From the NCBI GenBank assembly GCA_964405775.1, contig CAYOPG010000066.1, positions 1 to 11,769 on the forward strand: DNA of 11,769 bases, given 5' to 3'. Shown here piece after piece: positions 1 to 7,125 of this stretch. The notes under the pieces were generated by a model. It worked only from the letters and a program-made list of their open reading frames with translations. It was not told the origin of the DNA and ran no database searches. The DNA comes from JAAZFF01 sp964405775 (GTDB taxonomy: Bacteria > Verrucomicrobiota > Kiritimatiellia > RFP12 > UBA3636). Each line of letters opens with the position of its first letter. Position 1 is the stretch's first letter. The position numbers were made by a program, and so were the translations under genes.

Positions 1-2
1 TG

Positions 3-575
3 CGCCATTGCCAGCGCACGGAGCTGCGCGAGGCCGAGGAGCCGTTCGGCAAGGGGCAGAAGGGCTCCTCCACCATGCCGCATAAGCGCAACCCGGTCAA
101 GAGCGAAAACCTCTGCGGCCTCGCGCGCGTCCTGCGCGGCTACGCCGTCACCGGTCTCGAAAACATCGCACTCTGGCACGAACGCGACATCTCGCATTCC
201 TCCGCCGAGCGCATCATCATCTCGGACAGCACGACGCTCATCGACTACATGCTCGAACGCATCAACTTCATCGTCGGCGGGCTCCTCGTCTACCCCGAGA
301 ACATGGTACGCTCCATGGAAATGAGCCACGGCCTCGTCTACTCGCAGCGCGTAATGCTGGCGCTTGTCGCCGCGGGAATGCTGCGCGAAAAGGCTTACGA
401 CCTCGTTCAGCGCCTCGCCATGCAGTCGTGGGAGGAAGAGTGCGACTACAAGACGCTCCTGCTGCAGAATGCGGAAGTCTCGGCATTGCTCTACAAGGAT
501 CAGCTCGACGAAATCTGCCGCCCGGAAAACAGCTTCACGCACATTGATGAGATATATCGTCGCAATCTAGAGTGA
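3..575 (+). CDS. purB: Adenylosuccinate lyase, C-terminal part (5' end outside window)
   Basis: This is the last 190 codons of adenylosuccinate lyase, a cytoplasmic homotetramer of the fumarase/aspartase superfamily. It splits SAICAR to AICAR plus fumarate and adenylosuccinate to AMP plus fumarate, so it acts twice in purine synthesis. The frame is open from base 3 and ends in TGA at 573-575. The superfamily signature loop GSSTMPHKRNP, which carries the catalytic serine region, is encoded at about 66-98. It is preceded by the QRTELREAEEPF segment and followed by LWHERDISHSSAER, both typical of bacterial PurB. The later GLVYSQRV segment and the C-terminal helical part are also present. Family members are roughly 430-480 residues, so more than half the protein is missing to the left. 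Its C-ending codon preference looks stronger than in the minus-strand genes. The downstream neighbour is convergent. Product identity is secure; promoter and start cannot be seen. Confidence 0.96.
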   Translation, partial: RHCQRTELREAEEPFGKGQKGSSTMPHKRNPVKSENLCGLARVLRGYAVTGLENIALWHERDISHSSAERIIISDSTTLIDYMLERINFIVGGLLVYPENMVRSMEMSHGLVYSQRVMLALVAAGMLREKAYDLVQRLAMQSWEEECDYKTLLLQNAEVSALLYKDQLDEICRPENSFTHIDEIYRRNLE

Positions 576-639
576 CGTTTGCCTTTTGCGTCTGACTTTT
601 GGTCAGTGCGCGCCCCCCCTCAACAAACGCGTTTGAGTC
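576..639. other. Convergent intergenic gap between purB and the activase-fusion gene
   Basis: These 64 bases separate two genes that end towards each other. They hold a small perfect inverted repeat, CTGAC/GTCAG with a 5-base loop (592-606), followed by a C-rich run rather than a T run on the plus strand. A second weak GACG/CGTC pairing lies just before it. Neither is a convincing intrinsic terminator, although a convergent junction should end transcription from both sides. No coding signal is visible. Confidence 0.5.
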
Positions 640-3600
640 CTAATCCAGCATCTCGCTCATTCTCACACCCGGTGCTGTTTCAGCGCCAGTGCAAGAGTTC
701 TGAACGAGAAAGTGCAGACGGTTGTGGACATTCACTTCTGCAGTTCCAGGATCGAAATCCAGGAACAACATGTTTATTCCGGGGTAATGGCGCTTTATCT
801 GCGCCTCCATACCCTTGCCGACTACATGGTTGGCGATGCATCCGAACGGCTGGACGCACACGATTTCATTGACTCCCTGGCGCGACATCGACGCCACTTC
901 CGCCGATATTAGCCACCCTTCACCATACTGGTGGTTAAGACTCATGATTTCCGACGCCATCGATGCCGCATCCACAATGCTCGGCGTCGGACGGTAGTAG
1001 CGGAATTTCTCCATAACATCACTGAGTTTTCTGGTTGCAGCCTCAACCGCGCGCGCGACCAACTTCGCAAGCCGCGAACCTATATCCTCTCGAGCGACAA
1101 AATCCCGCGCACGCGCGGCGGTATTCACAATGGAGTGCAGGAAGAATTCCAACAAAGGAGGCACCACGACTTCCACGTTGTTCCGCACGAGCCAGTCAAT
1201 AATGCCGAAATGCCCGAATGAGTTGTATTTTATATAGATTTCGCCGACAACTCCCACTGCAGGAACGCCAGAGACGCCAGCCGGAACGCCATTGAAATCG
1301 GCCACGGCTTTTTTTAGCAGTTTCACAAGGCGTCCGCTCTTCCCGGTGACCATGAGCTCCGCGCACTCAGCGATATACTTGTCGCGCAATTCAGTTGAGT
1401 ACTTGACGCCCTTTTCGCGAGCGGCGGTAGCATAATACATCTGCGAAATTGCGTCGGCGAAAGCAATGCCCCGCAGAGCGGGCAGTCCGGCACGAGCCCA
1501 GTTCAGTTTGAATCCAGACTGAGCGTTTTCAATTTTCCCTGCCGCGCCTATAGCGACGACTGGCACGTGCGAGAATCCCTCGTTGACCATTGCGCGTTTT
1601 ATGAGCGACAGGTAGTTTGTCGCTCGGCACTGGCCACCGGTCTGTGTCATACCCACTGCGATTTTGGATGTGTCGTATCGTCCGCTCTTTAGAGCCTTGA
1701 TTATATCCCCTACGACAATGGTGGCAGGGTAGCAGATTTCATTGTTGGCGTATTTTAGCCCGCAATCTACTGAATCCCTGTCAGGCCTGGGCAGGTTCTC
1801 GAAATCATAACCCGCGAGTTTGCCAATCGCGGGAACCAGCGGGGAGTGGAAGTCAGAAAACCACGGAACGAGTATTTTTCGCGAGGCGTCGGCTTTGTCA
1901 AACTCCGCTACACGCCCGGCAGACAAGCCTGAGACATTGCCGTCGCCAGCCTTGAGTTTCAGCGACTCAACCAGAGAGCGCAAGCGCAGGCGTATAGAGC
2001 CAGAGCTAGATGCCTCATCCACCCGCACAAGCGAGTACGGCATCCCTAATTGTCTCGCGAGGTCGGCGACCTCGTCCATTATGAAAGAATCCGGGCCGCA
2101 TCCGAAAGAGTTGAGCTGTATGAAGCCGATCTTTCGTTGCCGTTGCGTTGCCCACGACGCCGCTTTTAGTACGCGGTTGAGGTATTGCCATTGCGAAATC
2201 GTGCAGTATTCATCAAACGGGTCATCGGCGGCGTCACTCATAATTTCCTCGTTCACCACGTCCACTCCGAAATCTGCCAATGTTTGAGACACCTGCTGAT
2301 GTATCAAGTTGTCGATATGATATGGGTGCGATGCCACCAGCACAGCCAGCCTGCTCTTGTCTTCAGACTTCCTCAGAATTTCTTGATTGCGCCGCACAGT
2401 GGATTCTTTGAATTCTGTCTGCGCGCGCAACGCGGAGTCGAACGCCTTCAAAAACACAGCCCGGCTGGCACCGAGGCCGGAGCAATACTTGTGGCAGGCT
2501 TTTTTCAGAAGCTTCAGGTCGTCGAAATTAACGGCGGGGGTGTCGAACGGCACCGGCGGGTTTCCAGCGTCGGAGCGCGTACTACGCAGCACTTCTCCGT
2601 ACCCCGTGACTATCGGACAGTTGAAGCTATTGCTCGATTCGGAGAATTCCTTTTTCTCGTATACCACCATCGGCAGCAGTATGCGGTCGACCTCTTTCTC
2701 GACGAGGTCTGCTACATGGCCGTGAGCGAGTTTCGCCGGGAAACATATATTGTCCGACAAAAGCGCACCTAGCCCCTTTTGGTAAATCTCATAGGAGCTT
2801 TCGCCTGAAAGCACCGGTTCAAAACCGCAGCCCGTCAGCAGCGCGTGCCAGAAAGGATAGTTCTCGTATATGTTCAGCACGCGCGGTATGCCAATCCTTA
2901 GCCCGCCGGGCTTGACCGGACGGTTGAATATCAGTTCACGCTTGTATTCGAAAATGTTTTCCCCGCGCTCTTGACGTTCGGAGTCATTAGTAAAAATTTT
3001 CTCGCACTTGTTTCCGGAATAGCATACACGCCCGTTTGGAAATTTATAGACGGATACCTGGCACTTGTTCGTGCAGCCCGAGCAGTTGATGGATCGAGTG
3101 GCGAAGTTTACGGCTTCGGAAAGATTTTCCGCACCAACAAATTCACTGCCCGGCTCTGCCGTCGAGGCCTTGTCCATAGCATGGAGCGCGGCTCCATACG
3201 CGCCCATCAGTTCGGGATTGTCCGAGGACGAAACTTTCACGCCTGAAAGTTTCTCCAGACTTCTGAAAACGGATATGTTGCGGAACGTACCGCCCTGGAC
3301 AACAACGCTGTCGCCTATATCGGAATAAGCGCTGATCCTAAGCACCTTGTTCAGGCAGTTTTTAATTACAGAGTACGAAAGCCCTGCCGAAAGATCCGCA
3401 ACAGTGGCACCATCCTTCAACGACTGCTTGACTCTTGAATTCATGAACACTGTGCAGCGCGAACCGAGATCGCATGGGGCATGCGACCGAGCTCCAAGCT
3501 CGGCGAATTCCGACGGACTATACCCCAGAGTGTCCGCGAACCCCTCTATGAATGAACCGCAGCCGGATGAGCAGGCCTCGTTGATCATTATGTCGCTGAT

Positions 3601-4923
3601 AGCACCGTTCCGAACGTGGATCGCCTTGATGTCCTGACCTCCGATGTCCAGTATGAAGGAGACGTCCGGCTCCACTCGCCGGGCGGCGATAAAATGCGCC
3701 ACTGTTTCCACGATGCCGTAGTCAATGCCTAAGGCGGACTTGATGAGGTCTTCGCCGTAGCCCGTAACCGCAGCCTTGGCGATCCTTACGGTTTTACCTT
3801 CTGCTTCGAGCCCGTTGTAGAACTCTCGCAGTCCTTGTATGGCGGTCTCAAGGGGGTTTCCGTTGTTAGCGGAGTAATAATGAAAAAGCATATTGACGTC
3901 TGTACCGACTACCACGATCTTTGTGGTGGTGGAACCTGAGTCTATGCCTAAAAAACATTCTTCTCCATCCACTGCGGGGCGTTTGGGCACATCGATTACT
4001 CGGCGTTCCTTTCGCCAGTGGGCAAGCTCTTCGGGAGTCTCAAAAAGCGGTGGCAGCACAGTGCCTTCCGACTTGGCGGACCCCAAGTCCTCCAATGCTT
4101 CCATTAGCACCGAAAGCGCCCGTTGTTCCCGCTCCATGTTCGCCGATAGCGCCGCACCTGTCGCTGTGAAAACCTGAGCGTCTTCCGGCACTATAATATC
4201 ATGCTCTGTCAAGCCAAGCAGCCTCGTGAACGACTTGCGAAGGTATTGGATGTAGCGGAGCGGCCCCCCGCACAAGACGATGGAGGGGGCGATCTCGCAC
4301 CCTCTTGCAAGCGAATTGACGATCTGCCCCGCCACAGCATCGAATATGGAGGCGGCGATGTCGGCAGTCGGGATTTTACGGCTCAACAAGTTCTGCACAT
4401 CCGTCTTTGCGAACACACCGCAGCGCGATGCGATGGGATAAGTTCGGGTCGACTGGCTGGCAAGCTCGTCCAGCTTGTCGATTGGAACATTTAGCAGCAC
4501 TGCCATCTGGTCGATGTAAGCCCCCGTGCCACCTGCGCAACTACCGTTCATGCGTATATCCGGCGCTTTGCCTGCGCTGAAAAGCACCAGCTTCGCATCC
4601 TCGCCTCCCATATCGATAAGGCTTTTCGCCTCAGGGTGGCGTTTTCTCACCAGCGTGGCTGCCGCTACTACCTCCTGAACGAATTGCGCCTTTGTGCTTT
4701 TCGCGACATACATTGCGAGTGAGCCCGAAAACACGGGCCGAATTGACACATCACCGAATTCCGCTTTAATTTTGGAAAGCAAACCAACAAGGGTCTCAAG
4801 CACCCGTGTATTATGGCGCTCATAATGGGAAAAGACCACGGATCCAGAGGCGTCGGTCAAGGCCAGCTTGACCGTCGTTGACCCCATGTCTATGCCAAGA
4901 CTGTACCCCCCGTTTGTCTCCAT
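640..4923 (-). CDS. Tandem acyl-CoA dehydratase activase (BadF/BcrA/HgdC-type ATPase) fused to DUF2229/HgdB-like iron-sulfur protein
   Basis: A 1427-residue multidomain protein, numbered here from the ATG at 4923. Residues about 8-265 form a first ASKHA ATPase domain (phosphate motif GIDMGSTTVKL; NGSCAGGTGAY with Cys129; SRCGVFAK with Cys168). Residues about 324-585 form a second (GIDSGSTTTKI; DIGGQDIK; NEACSSGCGSF with Cys451 and Cys455; GSRCTVF with Cys490). A linker has Cys614, 617, 621, 634 and 640, a likely Fe-S site. The rest resembles DUF2229/COG3580-COG3581 proteins, with conserved-looking cysteines at 727, 769, 942, 1064, 1099, 1356 and 1362. In the HgdC family, ATP hydrolysis drives one-electron transfer from a [4Fe-4S] cluster held by two cysteines per subunit of a dimer; the tandem copies could form that dimer within one chain. 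The reaction is unknown and 2-hydroxyacyl-CoA dehydration is not proven. An in-frame TTG at 4956 is upstream, but alignment of the GIDMGST motif favours the ATG; AGAGGG lies 13 bases before it. Confidence 0.9.
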   Translation of the reverse strand: METNGGYSLGIDMGSTTVKLALTDASGSVVFSHYERHNTRVLETLVGLLSKIKAEFGDVSIRPVFSGSLAMYVAKSTKAQFVQEVVAAATLVRKRHPEAKSLIDMGGEDAKLVLFSAGKAPDIRMNGSCAGGTGAYIDQMAVLLNVPIDKLDELASQSTRTYPIASRCGVFAKTDVQNLLSRKIPTADIAASIFDAVAGQIVNSLARGCEIAPSIVLCGGPLRYIQYLRKSFTRLLGLTEHDIIVPEDAQVFTATGAALSANMEREQRALSVLMEALEDLGSAKSEGTVLPPLFETPEELAHWRKERRVIDVPKRPAVDGEECFLGIDSGSTTTKIVVVGTDVNMLFHYYSANNGNPLETAIQGLREFYNGLEAEGKTVRIAKAAVTGYGEDLIKSALGIDYGIVETVAHFIAARRVEPDVSFILDIGGQDIKAIHVRNGAISDIMINEACSSGCGSFIEGFADTLGYSPSEFAELGARSHAPCDLGSRCTVFMNSRVKQSLKDGATVADLSAGLSYSVIKNCLNKVLRISAYSDIGDSVVVQGGTFRNISVFRSLEKLSGVKVSSSDNPELMGAYGAALHAMDKASTAEPGSEFVGAENLSEAVNFATRSINCSGCTNKCQVSVYKFPNGRVCYSGNKCEKIFTNDSERQERGENIFEYKRELIFNRPVKPGGLRIGIPRVLNIYENYPFWHALLTGCGFEPVLSGESSYEIYQKGLGALLSDNICFPAKLAHGHVADLVEKEVDRILLPMVVYEKKEFSESSNSFNCPIVTGYGEVLRSTRSDAGNPPVPFDTPAVNFDDLKLLKKACHKYCSGLGASRAVFLKAFDSALRAQTEFKESTVRRNQEILRKSEDKSRLAVLVASHPYHIDNLIHQQVSQTLADFGVDVVNEEIMSDAADDPFDEYCTISQWQYLNRVLKAASWATQRQRKIGFIQLNSFGCGPDSFIMDEVADLARQLGMPYSLVRVDEASSSGSIRLRLRSLVESLKLKAGDGNVSGLSAGRVAEFDKADASRKILVPWFSDFHSPLVPAIGKLAGYDFENLPRPDRDSVDCGLKYANNEICYPATIVVGDIIKALKSGRYDTSKIAVGMTQTGGQCRATNYLSLIKRAMVNEGFSHVPVVAIGAAGKIENAQSGFKLNWARAGLPALRGIAFADAISQMYYATAAREKGVKYSTELRDKYIAECAELMVTGKSGRLVKLLKKAVADFNGVPAGVSGVPAVGVVGEIYIKYNSFGHFGIIDWLVRNNVEVVVPPLLEFFLHSIVNTAARARDFVAREDIGSRLAKLVARAVEAATRKLSDVMEKFRYYRPTPSIVDAASMASEIMSLNHQYGEGWLISAEVASMSRQGVNEIVCVQPFGCIANHVVGKGMEAQIKRHYPGINMLFLDFDPGTAEVNVHNRLHFLVQNSCTGAETAPGVRMSEMLD

Positions 4924-4967
4924 AAAAATCAAGAATCCCTCTTCGCGGAACCACAAAATACAGGCTC

Positions 4968-4996
4968 AAATTAACACATATCAGATTTTTCGTCAA
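4968..4996 (-). promoter_or_regulatory. Putative sigma-70 promoter of the activase-fusion gene
   Basis: On the minus strand, TTGACG (4991-4996, five of six to the -35 consensus) is followed after exactly 17 bases by TAATTT (4968-4973), a weak -10. The -10 lies 44 bases upstream of the ATG at 4923. An inverted repeat GTCAA-AC-TTGAC (4992-5003) overlaps the -35 and could be an operator. The 161-base gap to the upstream exporter gene also argues for independent transcription. No experimental evidence can be seen in sequence. Confidence 0.45.
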
Positions 4997-5084
4997 ACTT
5001 GACAGACAGGAAAACTATCGGTGAAGTTCTCTGTGGTGGTGACATCCCATTCCAACAGCTAATGAACCCGCAATACAACTAAAA

Positions 5085-7103
5085 TTAAGCTTGCGGCACC
5101 GGTGTTTTCTGCTCGGCCGCTGCGGCCAGCGTGCCCTGAGCCGTGCCGAATTGCAGTTCGTGCAACCGGGTGTATAGGCCGTGCTTGGCTAGTAGTTCGG
5201 TGTGCGTGCCGTATTCGGCAACTCCTCCGCCGGCTATCACGGCAACGTGTTTGCACTTGACGATTGTTGAGAGGCGGTGCGCGATCACAATCATCGTCAT
5301 GCGTCCCATCAGTCCCTCGATGGCTGCCTGTACGTTGCGCTCTGACTCGGTGTCCAGTGCGCTTGTCGCCTCGTCCAGAATGAGAAGACTCGGATTCCGC
5401 AACAGAGCGCGCGCGATTGCGATGCGCTGCTTTTGTCCTCCCGACAGCGATACTCCGCGTTCGCCGACCATAGAGTCGTAGCCGTCTTCTTTTTCTATAA
5501 TGAAATCGTGCGCGTGCGCAAGTTTTGCCGCGTTCACAATTTCTTCGCGCGAGGCGTCCGGCTTTCCGTAAGCTATGTTTTCCGCTATGGTGGCATTGAA
5601 CAGGAAGGTGTCCTGCATAACCAGGCCGATATTGGCACGGACTGATTTTATCGTGTATTCGCGTATGTCCTCGCCGTTGCGGAGAATAGTTCCGGAGGTT
5701 GGTTCAAAAAAGCGCATCAGCAACCCAACCAGTGTGGTCTTGCCGCCTCCTGAGGGGCCAACTATCGCAAGACTCTCGCCCTTTTCTATCTTCAAATTGA
5801 GGCTGCTGAAGACCTTGCGGGTGTCGTAGCTGAACGCGACATCTTTGAGTTCGAGGGAGACCAGCTCACCCGTGACGGGCACAGCTCCGGGCGCATCGGC
5901 GACTGTGACGGGCGTGTCAAGGATTTCGAAGATGCGGTCGGCCGGCGCGGAACTCTGCTGAATCTCCATGAAAACGCGGCCAATCTTTTTAATGGGCTCA
6001 TACATAGCCCAGATCGCGCACGCGAAAATGAAACTGTCTTGCATCGGCATCTGAACAGATAGCGCATATACAAGCACGCCAATGCCGCCAATGCCGCCAA
6101 TCGTGTGCGTGATCGGATCGTTAAGCGCCTTCGCTTTGGCCGCGCTAACCATGCGGCGGAAGAATTTACGGCACTGCTCCTCGAAGCGCGCCTCCTCCCG
6201 CGCCTCCTGGCCAAAAGCTTTGACAACGGCGACACCGTCCAGCGATTCTTTCATTACCGATGTCAGGTCTGCCAGGCGGCGCTGCCCTTCTCTGGTTATG
6301 CGGCGAAGACGGCGGCCGATTAACACTATTGGAACAACGACAGTCGGGAAAAGGAAAACGGAAATAATGGCGAGCTGCCATTCGGCTATGAGAATATAGC
6401 CAAGCACGAGCAAAAGCGTTATTGGGTGCCGGACGGCATCGGTTACGATGTTGGTGACAGAGTTCTGTAATAGCTGGGTGTCGGCAATCGCACGGGAGAT
6501 CATGTCGCCGCTGCTTGAGGTGTTGTAGAACGCCACGGGCAGTTTCTGGAGGTGTGAGAAGAGTCTGACCCGCAGATCCATCACAATACGCTGCCCGACC
6601 CACTGAAGGTAGTATACACTGCCAAAGGTCGCCAGCGAATTGAATATGATTAACACCATAAGCACGCCGCACATTGCGAGCAACGTCGAGATTCCCCTGT
6701 CTTCCAAATTTTTAAGCTCTTCTTCAGATATGAAGTTCCCCAGCAACTTGCTGGATAGAGCTCCACCCGCGACACCGTCTAAACTCTCCGCCTCGACAAC
6801 CGTTTCATCAGCGGGCAAAGGCTCCGGCGCGCCTGGCACGGCTGGCGCTGATGCCACAGGATTGTCCTTTTCCGCTTGTAACAAAGAGTCCGGGCCGTCA
6901 ATAATGAACCCGAGAAGACCTCTCCCGACAAGTAGCAGCGCCAATATGGAGCTGCTCCCGAACAACGAGCAGACGGCGCCTACGATTAGACGCCACATGT
7001 AAGGCTTTGCAAAACCAAGCAACCTGAAGAACGTGTCCAGATCGTCCTTTGCCAACTTCTTTCTTTTATTTTCTATGTTGTTTTTTGACATAGCTTCACC
7101 CAT
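5085..7103 (-). CDS. MsbA-like ABC exporter (fused membrane and ATPase domains)
   Basis: A 672-residue half-transporter, expected to work as an inner-membrane homodimer exporting a lipid or another hydrophobic compound. The permease domain has hydrophobic segments at about 37-68, 138-165, 227-263 and 335-370, with the coupling-region sequence VVKAFGQE near 293-300. The ATPase domain is complete: Walker A GPSGGGKT (449-456), Q-loop Gln497, signature LSGGQ (553-557), Walker B LLILDE (573-578), D-loop SALD (581-584) and switch His609. About 70 Pro/Ala/Glu-rich residues (69-137) sit between the first two membrane segments, where MsbA has only a short loop. The gene starts 22 bases after the yidC stop and is probably the last of the rpmH operon. 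ATG 7103 is given; ATG 7091 (MSKNN) is at least as likely because GGTGA sits four bases before it. MsbA itself is plausible, but the substrate cannot be fixed from sequence. Confidence 0.92.
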   Translation of the reverse strand: MGEAMSKNNIENKRKKLAKDDLDTFFRLLGFAKPYMWRLIVGAVCSLFGSSSILALLLVGRGLLGFIIDGPDSLLQAEKDNPVASAPAVPGAPEPLPADETVVEAESLDGVAGGALSSKLLGNFISEEELKNLEDRGISTLLAMCGVLMVLIIFNSLATFGSVYYLQWVGQRIVMDLRVRLFSHLQKLPVAFYNTSSSGDMISRAIADTQLLQNSVTNIVTDAVRHPITLLLVLGYILIAEWQLAIISVFLFPTVVVPIVLIGRRLRRITREGQRRLADLTSVMKESLDGVAVVKAFGQEAREEARFEEQCRKFFRRMVSAAKAKALNDPITHTIGGIGGIGVLVYALSVQMPMQDSFIFACAIWAMYEPIKKIGRVFMEIQQSSAPADRIFEILDTPVTVADAPGAVPVTGELVSLELKDVAFSYDTRKVFSSLNLKIEKGESLAIVGPSGGGKTTLVGLLMRFFEPTSGTILRNGEDIREYTIKSVRANIGLVMQDTFLFNATIAENIAYGKPDASREEIVNAAKLAHAHDFIIEKEDGYDSMVGERGVSLSGGQKQRIAIARALLRNPSLLILDEATSALDTESERNVQAAIEGLMGRMTMIVIAHRLSTIVKCKHVAVIAGGGVAEYGTHTELLAKHGLYTRLHELQFGTAQGTLAAAAEQKTPVPQA

Positions 7104-7125
7104 AAAGTTGCCGGGTGTTCGCCAC

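Noticed and set aside
592..606. CTGAC/GTCAG hairpin as terminator between purB and the activase-fusion gene
   Set aside because: The stem is only five base pairs and has no T-run on either strand.
1820..2772. Overlapping plus-strand open frames of 155 and 195 codons inside the activase-fusion gene
   Set aside because: They lie wholly within the large minus-strand gene and show no domain, ribosome site or coherent composition.
4924..4956. Upstream TTG start for the activase-fusion gene
   Set aside because: It adds 11 residues before the first ASKHA motif without a good ribosome site. The ATG at 4923 gives the expected short lead-in.
5068..5096. CCGCAA/TTGCGG inverted repeat around the exporter stop codon as terminator
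   Set aside because: It has a six-base-pair stem with a 17-base loop, no following T-run, and includes coding bases; it is too weak to call.
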